A stretch of DNA of 12,500 nt from contig CM022665.1 of assembly GCA_012295275.1 (NCBI GenBank), positions 27,519,446 to 27,531,945 on the forward strand, in the 5' to 3' direction. Of the stretch, positions 1-7,560 are shown piece by piece. Source of the stretch: Chrysomallon squamiferum. Its lineage: Eukaryota; Mollusca; Gastropoda; Neomphalida; Peltospiridae. Every line of letters begins with the position of its first letter. Within the stretch, counting starts at the first letter, position 1. The position numbers were made by a program, and so were the translations under genes. The notes below the pieces were generated by a model. That model was not told the DNA's origin, did not search any database, and saw only the letters and a list, made by a program, of their open reading frames with translations.

Positions 1-36
1 TAAATAAATAAATAAATAAATAAAAATAAAAATAAA
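1..36. repeat. (TAAA)n simple repeat
   Basis: The window opens in a run of TAAA units that decays into TAAAAA units. It is a simple repeat with no coding content. Confidence 0.95.
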
Positions 37-221
37 CTGTTATTGATTTTCAAACTGTTATTGCACCTCCAGCACTTAATGAGACTAAATTACATTTTAT
101 CAGCAAGGCAATGGAGGGTCCGAATAAGAAACTATTTTGGGCTGCTTTTAGGGCAACAATTATCCCTCATTTCCGATTCGCACAAGCTTGCATATCCTTT
201 GTTTTCATTTTATTTATTTTG
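36..221 (+). CDS. Possible orphan exon or exon fossil, unrecognised
   Basis: A frame is open from base 36 to a stop at 231-233. It reads as ordinary protein (for example LNETKLHFISKAMEGPNKK, then LFWAAFRATIIPHFRFAQ) and ends in a hydrophobic, possibly membrane-spanning stretch. A pyrimidine-rich acceptor-like site ends at 72 (cacctccag) and a good donor, ttg|gtaaga, follows base 221, so an exon of about 73-221 with outgoing phase 0 is possible. The base composition is less AT-rich than its surroundings. I do not recognise the protein; by eye there is a faint resemblance to the stretch before the first membrane domain of ABCC transporters, which I do not rely on. No partner exon is visible on this strand downstream, so it may equally be a pseudogene or transposon fragment. 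Confidence 0.25.
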
Positions 222-520
222 GTAAGAATTTGAGGTTTTAGATGTAACTGCACTAACTTCGATACGAAATGTATTCGTTTGCATTATTTGGAAACGAATC
301 AGTATGAATTTTATATTTTAAAATAAACTGCTACTACTAATTTCATATTATGAGCAGAACGATGGAATATCAGGTAATTTCACTCGCTTAAGGTTTTCTC
401 CTATGGGTGAGGGCTGATTATTTGCCCCTATCCTACAATAGGCCTACTCTTACGACAAAAGACATTTTATATAATTTCACATGATATATTTGTTTACGTA
501 GTGTTAATTATCACATTCCA
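222..520. other. Non-coding, no feature seen
   Basis: This is AT-rich sequence between the orphan coding-like stretch and the possible last exon of the minus-strand gene. Short acceptor-like sites occur on the minus strand near 400, but each is followed quickly by stops. I see no RNA gene or recognisable repeat. Confidence 0.5.
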
Positions 521-616
521 TTAGAGTATAGTATTACAAATAAAAATAAAGATTCTAAGACGAATAATTATGTTTCCTTGTAAATGGAATGAGCCTTCTG
601 ATTTTATTATAATTTT
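521..616 (-). CDS. Possible third (terminal) exon of the minus-strand gene
   Basis: After the donor at 682/681 on the minus strand, an acceptor-like site (cagtctacag) ends at 617. Taking it as real gives a 66-nt intron and a phase-0 continuation of 31 codons, beginning KIIIKSEGSFHLQGNI and ending at TAA (523-521). Frame and splice dinucleotides fit, but the intron would be far shorter than most here and the tail is rich in I, F and L, as random AT-rich sequence would be. No clean AATAAA signal follows. A more distant exon beyond the window is an equally good alternative. Confidence 0.22.
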   Translation of the reverse strand, partial: KIIIKSEGSFHLQGNIIIRLRIFIFICNTIL

Positions 617-682
617 CTGTAGACTGATATGAATTGACAATATTTTTTTTAGTTAATTCCTTTTCGAAATTCTGTTACTTAC

Positions 683-907
683 GTCACAATTTAAATCGTC
701 GTCATCATCATCATTTTTGCTTTTCTTCTTCTTATTATTTATAAATTGATCTTCATGCTTTCGGCATATTTTTAATTTTAAGACGTCACCTACAGCGACA
801 CTTCTATACAGGAAATTAAATGCTTGATTTGAATAATCTGAAATCGTGACGTTATGTCTTTTGGGCATAATTTTAATATTAAAATAATAATCGCCAAACT
901 TTCTCAC
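683..907 (-). CDS. Exon 2 of an unrecognised minus-strand gene (divergent to MOK)
   Basis: This is a 225-nt exon of 75 codons, entered and left in phase 0. On the minus strand the acceptor is pyrimidine-rich (ccctttctgtgtctatag) and the donor is gac|gtaagt, a near-perfect consensus. The protein starts VRKFGDYYFNIKIMPKRH, has a middle segment (YRSVAVGDVLKLKICRK) that could form beta strands, and ends in a lysine-rich stretch followed by six aspartates, a typical disordered charged linker. The acceptor's TAG is an in-frame stop, so the frame is closed exactly at the splice site, as expected of an exon. I do not recognise the family. The exon joins in phase to the small exon at 1380-1369. The real splice sites and mixed amino-acid composition make chance unlikely, but I give no function. 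Confidence 0.6.
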
Positions 908-1368
908 CTATAGACACAGAAAGGGACACCCACCTACGTATACGTATATGCAATAATATACACATAAAATGGATAAGAGAAATATTTTATTTATTTTGAA
1001 GAAGAAAGAAGGAAAAAAATAACTGTATTTACACGCTGTAAAACACCCGACATTGGTGTACGTGTTTTGCATGACATTTGACGATTTTGATACGACCCCT
1101 AACAAGTCACAACCAATATTGTGCTTGGCGAACATAGTACAGGGTGGTTATACCGTTAGTCGATGTTTTGCTTTTCTTATTACCGAGTATCATGCGAAGT
1201 TTTCCCAATATCATGCAATGGTAACACACCAGTGTTAGGAGAAACTGATATTAAGCATATAAGATATATGGATTCTACCGAGAAGGCAGCGTGGTGTGAA
1301 TGTGCGCGTGCTGTGACGGCACTGTCTCTTTGACAAGTGTTGACAGGAGCGTACTGTACGGATCTTAC
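908..1368 (-). other. Proposed intron 1 of the minus-strand gene
   Basis: This 461-nt stretch lies between the CAG|GTAAGA donor and the tatag|GTG acceptor, read on the minus strand. Short open frames on both strands here have no splice support or recognisable content. The part above about 1280 is CpG-richer and may also hold promoter sequence for the kinase gene. Confidence 0.5.
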
Positions 1369-1380
1369 CTGTAACTGCAT
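1369..1380 (-). CDS. Proposed first coding exon of the minus-strand gene (M-Q-L-Q)
   Basis: On the minus strand ATG CAG TTA CAG is followed directly by gtaaga, a strong donor. The four codons leave phase 0, the only phase that reads through the exon at 907-683; the two other nearby ATG frames hit stops there. The ATG has G at -3 and is the first ATG after an in-frame stop near 1476. The joined protein begins MQLQVRKFGDYYF. So short an exon rests mainly on the donor and the phase match, so transcript evidence would be decisive. Confidence 0.5.
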
Positions 1381-1493
1381 TCCATATAGGCTGCATGTAA
1401 CAGGATTCAGTATGTGACAACGGCAGAAGGGTATTTCACTCGCATATGTATTTAGTTTCTTAATTAATCGATGTCACAACAAACTTCGCCCGG
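1381..1493. promoter_or_regulatory. Putative bidirectional promoter and 5' leaders
   Basis: These 113 bp separate the proposed minus-strand ATG (1380) from the proposed plus-strand ATG (1494). The wider stretch of about 1280-1510 holds many more CpG dinucleotides than the introns, as expected of an unmethylated or conserved 5' region. I see no convincing TATA box or initiator. The start sites of transcription cannot be fixed and may lie inside the opposite gene's first exon or intron. Confidence 0.45.
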
Positions 1494-1497
1494 ATGA
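1471..1497 (+). promoter_or_regulatory. uORF overlapping the proposed MOK start codon
   Basis: An eight-codon upstream reading frame (MSQQTSPG) ends at TGA 1495-1497. This stop overlaps the proposed kinase ATG at 1494 in the sequence ATGA. Three other minimal upstream frames precede it: ATG-TAA at 1395, ATG-TGA at 1412, and a five-codon frame at 1446-1463. If all lie in the mRNA leader, kinase translation would need leaky scanning or reinitiation. Confidence 0.4.
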
Positions 1498-1512
1498 ACC
1501 TCCTTTTGGAAA
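1494..1512 (+). CDS. MOK: Proposed MOK exon 1 (start codon)
   Basis: This exon would encode MNLLLE plus the first base of the next codon, followed by the donor aaa|gtgagt. The spare A joins the AG that opens the next exon to give AAG (Lys), so the protein reads MNLLLEKYRILGKKGEG. This sits well against MOK proteins, which start a few residues before the same Tyr. The ATG is the first after an in-frame TAA at 1461-1463. Its context is weak (C at -3). Evidence against: the N-terminus is a little longer and more hydrophobic than in vertebrate MOK, and a different first exon elsewhere in the 3.3-kb interval cannot be excluded. Confidence 0.5.
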
Positions 1513-1548
1513 GTGAGTAGATACTACAGATTTATTTATTTTAATTAA

Positions 1549-1589
1549 CTAAAAAAAAAATAATAATAATAATAATAATAATATAAAAA

Positions 1590-1650
<61 letters not shown>
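1549..1650. repeat. Poly-A and (TAA)n microsatellite
   Basis: A ten-base A run is followed by two long TAA tracts (1561-1583 and 1592-1650) separated by a short A-rich spacer. It begins about 35 bases after the proposed first donor site. Confidence 0.95.
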
Positions 1651-1960
1651 GAAAAAGAAAAAATTAAAGTGTAAAGGGCAAATTGTGTTTTGAATTTTTA
1701 AAAATTTATTTAATTACTTATTATTGTTATTATAGTTTTGTTTATTTCACCATCTCTGCTACCATTTGTAAATGATAAACGAAGAGTAGTATATTTATAA
1801 AATAAATAAATAAGGAAATAAAATAAAACAGTATTTTATGTTTAATACTTTTTGTTGTTGTTGTAATTACCAAAGTAGAAAAAAAGTTAACATGTCAGTG
1901 AACTTTGGTTCTGGCTGAAAAACACATGTCAAGAGACAATACAGTTATTTTCTTTTTAGA

Positions 1961-2000
1961 TTATTTATTATTATTTTATTTTATTTTATTTATTTATTTT
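1961..2000. repeat. (TTTTA)n/(TTTA)n simple repeat
   Basis: Mixed TTA, TTTTA and TTTA units form a low-complexity block in intron 1. An interrupted A run follows at 2029-2050. Confidence 0.9.
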
Positions 2001-2222
2001 GATGTCATTATGTTTTGTTTTCAAATTTAAAAAAAAGAAAAAAAAAAAAATTAATTTGCTTTTTGTTTTGTTTTTCTTTCATGTTTTCATTGTTTTCAAA
2101 CTGACCATTGCTGTAGTGACTTTGTATAATTTCCAAAACAAGGATAAATCTGTTATTAACCAAAATATGTATACTTTTTTTTCATTGTTACAACTACAGG
2201 TCTACAAAAAACAAATAATAAA

Positions 2223-2252
2223 ATATTATTATTATTATTATTGTTATTATTA
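2223..2252. repeat. (ATT)n microsatellite
   Basis: Ten ATT-type units, one of them changed to GTT, lie in intron 1. Confidence 0.9.
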
Positions 2253-2736
2253 ATATATATTTTTAAAATAACAATCCAGTAGTATTTTTATTTACAATTT
2301 GTGACAGTGAATTATTAATATCTCCTATAAATATACATATAAATAAATAATGAAATTACCTTTTACACGATATAATACATAATGAAAAATATTAATATAT
2401 GACAGTTTAGTACTGTTCAGAACAATAATCCTAGCTGTTCTGATGATTTTTAGAAATGGTCATTATTATAATAATTATTAATTAGATGAGGCAGTAATAA
2501 GTATGTTAATGCAGATCAATGGGCATTTTTGATTAAAATCTAGAAAATACATGATTATAATTATCATTAGGACTAATGTATGCTGGTTGTATGAAATGGA
2601 TAGTGATCTTTCAAAAGAATGAAGTAAGGGATACAAAAAGCTTTAGAAGTGTTACACACATTTTCTACATGGATTATTCAAATTATTAAGACTATACAAG
2701 ATGAGTTCAAGGATATGTATTACAGTTAGACACTTA

Positions 2737-2761
2737 TGTGTGTGTGTGAGTGTGTGTGTGT
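2737..2761. repeat. (TG)n microsatellite
   Basis: This TG tract is broken by a single GAG interruption. Confidence 0.9.
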
Positions 2762-2807
2762 TTCTATGGTAGAGAATGTGACAGTATAGAAACAATACTG
2801 ACCAAGA

Positions 2808-2860
2808 TAAAAAAAATAAAAAAATAAAAAAATGAAATAAAATAAATTAAATTAAATTAA
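2808..2860. repeat. A-rich low-complexity block
   Basis: Runs of AAAAAAT, AAAAT and AAATT units make up this block. Confidence 0.85.
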
Positions 2861-3070
2861 TATTGTACAAGGTATCATCTGATATATATTTTTTTAAACT
2901 TAATTAGCATCCACCCCCTTAAGTCAGGGAAAGTCAGTATATAAGCATATTCTATACTATAGTGTTTTAATTACTATATTTAATACTTATTTATATTCAT
3001 GGTATGAAACTACATTTAACCTTTAATTTATATTCATGTATGAAAAAGGACTCAGTAGATTAACTAAGGA

Positions 3071-3127
3071 GGAATGATCCTGTGATCTATAACACTTCAG
3101 TTACACGCTCAATGCACTGAGCTAAGC
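3071..3127 (-). mobile_element. tRNA-derived SINE remnant
   Basis: Read on the minus strand, the segment begins GCTTAGCTCAGTGCATTGAG, which contains a clear Pol III box A of the tRNA D-arm type (TAGCTCAGTGC, 3124 down). A degenerate box B (GGATCATTCC, 3080-3071) follows. The span from box A start to box B end is 54 bases, matching tRNA positions 8 to 62. The intervening sequence resembles a decayed anticodon arm and does not fold cleanly, so this is a retroposon head, not a working tRNA. A short TGAA repeat lies beside it at 3131-3143. The 3' body of the element is not delimited. Confidence 0.5.
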
Positions 3128-3361
3128 ACTGAATGAATGAATGAAAAAAATTAACGTGCTAATCAGAGCTAGCTGTTGTGAAGCATGTCTACGAAAGGCA
3201 CGCATTCTGTCTCTGCTATCTTAGATAATAACTCTTACAAATAAAATCCACAGACAACACTGGTATACTTCAGTGAAATACAACATCATGGCAAAATATC
3301 AGATACACCAAGTTTTACAGTTTAGATATATTCTTTGTCACAATGGCTTGTGACAGCTACC

Positions 3362-3611
3362 CAGGGGTGGATCTGTTATGAAATTAATGAAGCTTAAGGT
3401 TCAGGGCCCCTAATCCAGTAGCAACTTTAGACCAACATTGCTTAAACATTTTAATCACAATCTCAGATGTAAGTAAATTTTTAGAACTAGCCATGGAACA
3501 CTGCCACAGAAGAAGATAACAATGGTTAGCCAGACATGTTTGATGGTTGCAAATAGCCCCCATAACAGTTCAAGTTTCAGGGCCCCACCCAAAACTGTAG
3601 GTCCACTACTG
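3362..3611. mobile_element. hAT-type MITE (non-autonomous DNA transposon)
   Basis: The left end reads CAGGGGTGGATCT and the right end, reverse-complemented, reads CAGTAGTGGACCT: terminal inverted repeats with 10 of 13 bases matching and the CAG start and third-position G typical of hAT elements. Both subterminal regions carry the palindrome GGGCCCC in the context TTCAGGGCCCC (3404-3410 and 3580-3586). The flanking 8-mers are cagctacc (3354-3361) and ctgctaac (3612-3619), matching at six of eight positions, as an aged 8-bp target duplication would. At 250 bp it has no transposase frame. Confidence 0.65.
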
Positions 3612-3989
3612 CTGCTAACTATATTGTACATTTTAAAAAGAAAAGAAAAAGAGACCATATACAGCTGGCAATCAATAGCAACATGGCAACAGAAACAGAA
3701 TATCTGTATATAACCAGTTATCTTTACTGCCATTCATACATAATATATCAACTGCTTTCTTGGGGTTTGTAATAATGGCTTTTATTATCCTTCTTTTATT
3801 TCAGTGAAGAACATTTTGTGCTTAGGATATATTATATTACCATGGTGTATGTTTATAAAAGAAATAGCAAGAAAACAATTAATAATAAATAAATTTTATT
3901 CCAGGAAACTTATGAAAGAAAAGAGAGACAAATCCATTCAATTTATTCATATCCACATCACACAAAAAATTTAAGATAACCTACCAATA

Positions 3990-4017
3990 TGTGTGTGTAT
4001 GTGTGTGTGTGTGTATG
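3990..4017. repeat. (TG)n microsatellite
   Basis: TG units with TATG interruptions lie in intron 1. Confidence 0.9.
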
Positions 4018-4454
4018 TTTTAAATAATTTATTTATTAATAAAACAAATTGTATTATCAAGGAAAAGCTACCATTATCAGCATTTAAAACATTATTACAT
4101 GTTCAAAATAAAAGAAATAAACATGTATTTCAGTTTTAACATCCTGTTTACCTTTACTGTTCATTAGTGGTTGCCTTTATGACTCCTCCTATACATATAA
4201 TTACCATTTTAAATAATCACATTAGAGCTTATAGGTTATCACCCTTCTAAGTAGAAATATATAAAAAAAATTAGGATTCATACCCAAAATATAAAAACTG
4301 GGCTCAGGACAGGGTATGCATTTAGCCCTGTAGAGGAGAGATTAAGACAGATCACAGATTTTTTCATACAGATTCCACTATTTCCCATTCTGGCCAATAA
4401 TTCATGATTATTGTCTACTTAAAACTGGGGTCTTTTCTTCTGCATAAATGAGGA

Positions 4455-4467
4455 GTTGCTAGGCAAT
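4455..4467. promoter_or_regulatory. RFX X-box-like motif
   Basis: GTTGCTAGGCAAT fits the RFX X-box RYYRYY-N-RRNRAC at 11 of 12 defined positions. RFX factors drive many ciliary genes, and MOK is a ciliary kinase, so the site is plausible as an intronic enhancer about 340 bp upstream of exon 2. A single motif of this length can occur by chance. Confidence 0.3.
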
Positions 4468-4808
4468 GTTTGAAACACAATGGAATGGATCATCTATCAA
4501 TAGCAGCTACTGTGTTTGTTAAGGAAATGATGTGCACTAAGAAATTAAAGGTTCTCAGTTTTTATCTTTTTCTGTGCATAAAAAGGTTTATGGTGTCAAA
4601 TAGCCATTAGTCAAAGAGAATTAGTTGAAGTGTGTGACTGGTACCATTAAACAAAAATTTATATGCCAGGGGGTGTCATTAAACAACACTATATTCTAAT
4701 TTTTTAATTTATATTAATTTAAAAACAAAAAACTGTTTTGATTTGTTTTTAAATTAAGATATACATATTAATAAAGATATTAAATTAATTTATTAATTTC
4801 ATTTTCAG

Positions 4809-4923
4809 AGTATAGGATACTAGGCAAAAAAGGAGAAGGTACCTTTTCAGAGGTACTGAAGTGCCAAAATATAAAAGATGGGAGTTACGTAGCTTGCAAG
4901 AAGATGAAGCAGACATATAGCAG
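4809..4923 (+). CDS. MOK: MOK exon 2: glycine-rich loop and beta-3 lysine
   Basis: The exon encodes the start of a Ser/Thr kinase domain. The glycine loop is GKKGEGTFSEV (residues 12-22 from the proposed Met), and the ATP-anchoring lysine is in VACK (Lys37). GEGTFSEV and the following KKMKQ are close to MOK and unlike the GDGTYG loop of its relatives MAK and CILK1. The acceptor is ttcattttcag at 4798-4808 and the donor is cag|gtatgt after 4923. The incoming AG completes a codon begun in exon 1; a second AG two bases later could instead be the acceptor, giving phase 0. Two bases are left over for the next exon. The identification rests on recognising the protein; paralogue confusion is unlikely given the downstream exons. 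Confidence 0.9.
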
Positions 4924-5215
4924 GTATGTTGTATTTAGTTTGTATCTGCTTTCTTACTGGTTTTTATAAAATGTTTTGTTATTACTAACACCTGTGATAA
5001 CATATGTTTTTCACAAATTTGAAGAACAAAAATATGTAATATAATTTTGGAATTTTGGGTTAATTATCTGCCTCTGAAATCAGATGTGATGAGATAAACA
5101 TATCATGAATAAATAAAGACACATTAATCTTCTTTGAATTTATTTATTTATATACTTTTATTTTAATCTGAATATAGCTTATAAAAGAAATGCATGAAGA
5201 CTTTCCTACATATAT

Positions 5216-5217
<2 letters not shown>

Positions 5218-5260
<43 letters not shown>
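5218..5260. repeat. (CA)n microsatellite
   Basis: This is an uninterrupted CA tract of about 21 units and the longest perfect dinucleotide run in the window. It is likely to vary in length between individuals. Confidence 0.97.
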
Positions 5261-5262
<2 letters not shown>

Positions 5263-5548
5263 GACATTGTTATAATATACTATTTGACATGGATGACACA
5301 ACATTTGCAATCACAGATTAGCCACTAGATATTTTTATAGCGAGTGGGGTATAGTTTAAGAGCATTAAGAGCACACAGGAGGCCAAATCCCATATACAGT
5401 TCTATGATCTTCTAATGGTTACAATGTTACCCCCTTTAGATATTATCTCAGTTGGTATATTCCAGTGTTAAATGGTGCTGATTTACCTAATTATTTTATA
5501 AAGAGATTGCATCAGTGATGACAGAAAACAGTCTTTAAAAGTAGCTTA

Positions 5549-5604
5549 TACCTCAGTGGTTTGATCACTTCACCTAATATGATGAGTTATTGTCTGGTGT
5601 GACC
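5549..5604 (+). mobile_element. Weak tRNA-like (SINE?) remnant
   Basis: TACCTCAGTGGTTTGATCA resembles a tRNA D-arm with box A. A very degenerate box B-like GGTGTGACC ends 56 bases after the box A start. The arms do not pair well and no 3' tail is apparent, so this is a tentative call. Confidence 0.25.
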
Positions 5605-5631
5605 TGTTGTGGATTGTTTTCTATTCCATAG

Positions 5632-5659
5632 ACTTTTGAATAAACTTTTGAATAAACTT
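5632..5659. repeat. Short 12-bp tandem duplication
   Basis: The unit ACTTTTGAATAA occurs twice in tandem (5632 and 5644), followed by a partial third copy. It looks like a local slippage duplication. Confidence 0.8.
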
Positions 5660-5760
5660 TGTGATAAACTGGAAATCACATAATATGACTTGGATGAGAA
5701 ATGAATGGTTAATATATTATAAAACAACTGCAACACCAACACCAACACACATACATTTTA

Positions 5761-5800
5761 CAGACAGACAGAGAGAGAGAGAGAGACACACACACACACA
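5761..5800. repeat. Compound (CAGA)(GA)(CA) microsatellite
   Basis: CAGA units grade into GA and then CA repeats. Confidence 0.95.
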
Positions 5801-6245
5801 GCCATGGTCACACACTCACATGATTTAATAGATATGCTGTGACAGGTTTTATCATTAATTTTCATGATAATACTTTTCTATAAGTACAACATGAAAAATG
5901 TATTTAACTTTACATATATTTGAATTATGCATGGGTAAATACACTTCCTTCAGCTTGATTTCAAGTGGACATAAATGTTTCACAAATCACTTCTTTTGCC
6001 ATGATGTCATTCATTTAGGTTGTTAAAGCTGAGAGCCAGCAAACATTACTGTCACATATCCAACTTGTATAGTCATATATTTACCCATCACTCCAAAACA
6101 CACACCTTCAGTATTGAATTCCACTGGCACTGTCAATGGCTAGCTTTCGTCATGCATTTGGTTCAGTCTTTTCAAATCATTTCAAAGGTTTCCATGTGCT
6201 GTACACAGGCTTCTGTTCTTTGAATTACACCAGAGGGAGTTTGTG

Positions 6246-6266
6246 TATATATATATATATATATAT
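6246..6266. repeat. (TA)n microsatellite
   Basis: This is an uninterrupted TA tract in intron 2. Confidence 0.9.
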
Positions 6267-7357
6267 TAATATCTGTTAGTAACCATTATCTGCCATCTGC
6301 CATAGTTATTTTTTTGGTCATTGTATGGCCATCAATTATTGAAAATCATCTAAATACGTGACTGTATAAGTCTATAAAGAAAACCATGCAGTTTTCGTTT
6401 AGTGTAGGTAAATGTATTGGACTGTGAAGCCATGGCCTGTTGTGATATACCAGTACATTGACCGTCCTTTGAAGACAAATATCTGTCTCATGAACAGATC
6501 TGAAAAAGAAGGAACCCCCTCAACACACACACAAATACAGTTCTTTACTCAAATACAATACTTTTTAATATCTTAAATAGAGATTTCTTTAATCATATAA
6601 AACAGCCAGACCCACAACTCTGTGTGTGGTAAAGATGTTTTTATTTTTCATGTTTTCTTTATGTTAACACAAACACTAGTCACATAATTCAGATTATTCC
6701 ATTTTATTTTTTTTAATTCTTGTATTTTGTTGTTTAACCAGTTAATTCTAAATCCATGTAGTAGATATTTTAAAATGTCCAATAAATACATCTTTATATA
6801 ATGTTTTAGTCAAACAAATTATTTAATTAACTATTAGTAAATCTTAGTCTCTTATATAAATTTACTATTATACATTATCACATATTTTAGAATTAAAGTA
6901 AAGATCAGTTTCAATTTTATATTATTAACCAGTAAGAGAGATATTTTATTTTATTTGTACAGATCTTTATTACAATAACTTCCTTTCTAATTATGTTAAT
7001 AATTTTCTATATATGTATATATATAATATTGTGCTAGATTGTTTTGTTGTGGTTTTTGTTTTTTGTGTTGTTATTATTATTATTTTTTTTTATCATTTAG
7101 GTCATTAAAATGATACAGATCTACATTTACAGTATCTAATATTTTTATGGAAGCAGTTTGTGGAATATTAATTATACTGCTGGCTTGAACTATGATAGGT
7201 TACAGGATCAGTTTTCTTGATATACCAACATACTAACACAAGCATTCTCTTGGTCAAGTATTTAAATGTCACAAGGATATAAAACTACTACACCTTTTCT
7301 TCTTTAAAGTGATTTTGTCACATTGTCTTAGTGGAGCCATGTTGTTACACTATTGTA

Positions 7358-7560
7358 GAAATGTTAAACTACAATACTTTCTTTTCTCTTCTGACATACT
7401 AAATCAAATACCTGTGTAAAATAATTAAACAACTGTCAAAATGTTCAACTGGAATACTTTCTTCCCTGTAAATAATCTTTGACTTTTGGCAGAGTAGTTA
7501 AACATTAGAAATGAAAAAATACTGTCTTTTCTAAATAATCTTCTAACATGCAGACACCAG
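7358..7560. repeat. Degenerate tandem repeat, about 70-80 bp period
   Basis: Three diverged units start near 7358, 7437 and 7508. Units one and two share ATGTTnAACTnnAATACTTTCTT at exactly 80-bp spacing (20 of 23 bases equal). Units two and three share TAAATAATCTT with flanking similarity. Related sequence (AATCTTTGGCAGA) recurs near 7641, so the array may have been longer. Confidence 0.5.

Larger units (their letters stand above)
1513..4808 (+). other. MOK: Proposed MOK intron 1
   Basis: This 3.3-kb intron runs from gtgagt to ttcattttcag. It contains AAT/TAAA/TTTTA simple repeats (1549-2252), TG repeats, a tRNA-derived SINE remnant, a hAT-type MITE and an RFX X-box-like motif, all listed separately. 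Apart from these I see no exon or RNA gene. The stretches 2260-2730, 2870-3060 and 4020-4440 look like plain AT-rich intron. Confidence 0.55.

Noticed and set aside
1053-1238. Plus-strand frame in the proposed minus-strand intron
   Set aside because: It has no ATG-initiated recognisable protein and no supporting splice sites in phase with the kinase.
1390-1401. Possible X-box GCTGCATGTAAC in the promoter
   Set aside because: It mismatches the RFX consensus at key positions in both halves.
3455-3733. Open frames on both strands around the hAT-like element
   Set aside because: They span the MITE's right end and flanking DNA, show no transposase motif, and are not conserved protein.
4645-4686. 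10-bp direct repeat CATTAAACAA flanking a short segment
   Set aside because: The enclosed 22 bases have no inverted ends or element features, so this is probably coincidence in AT-rich DNA.
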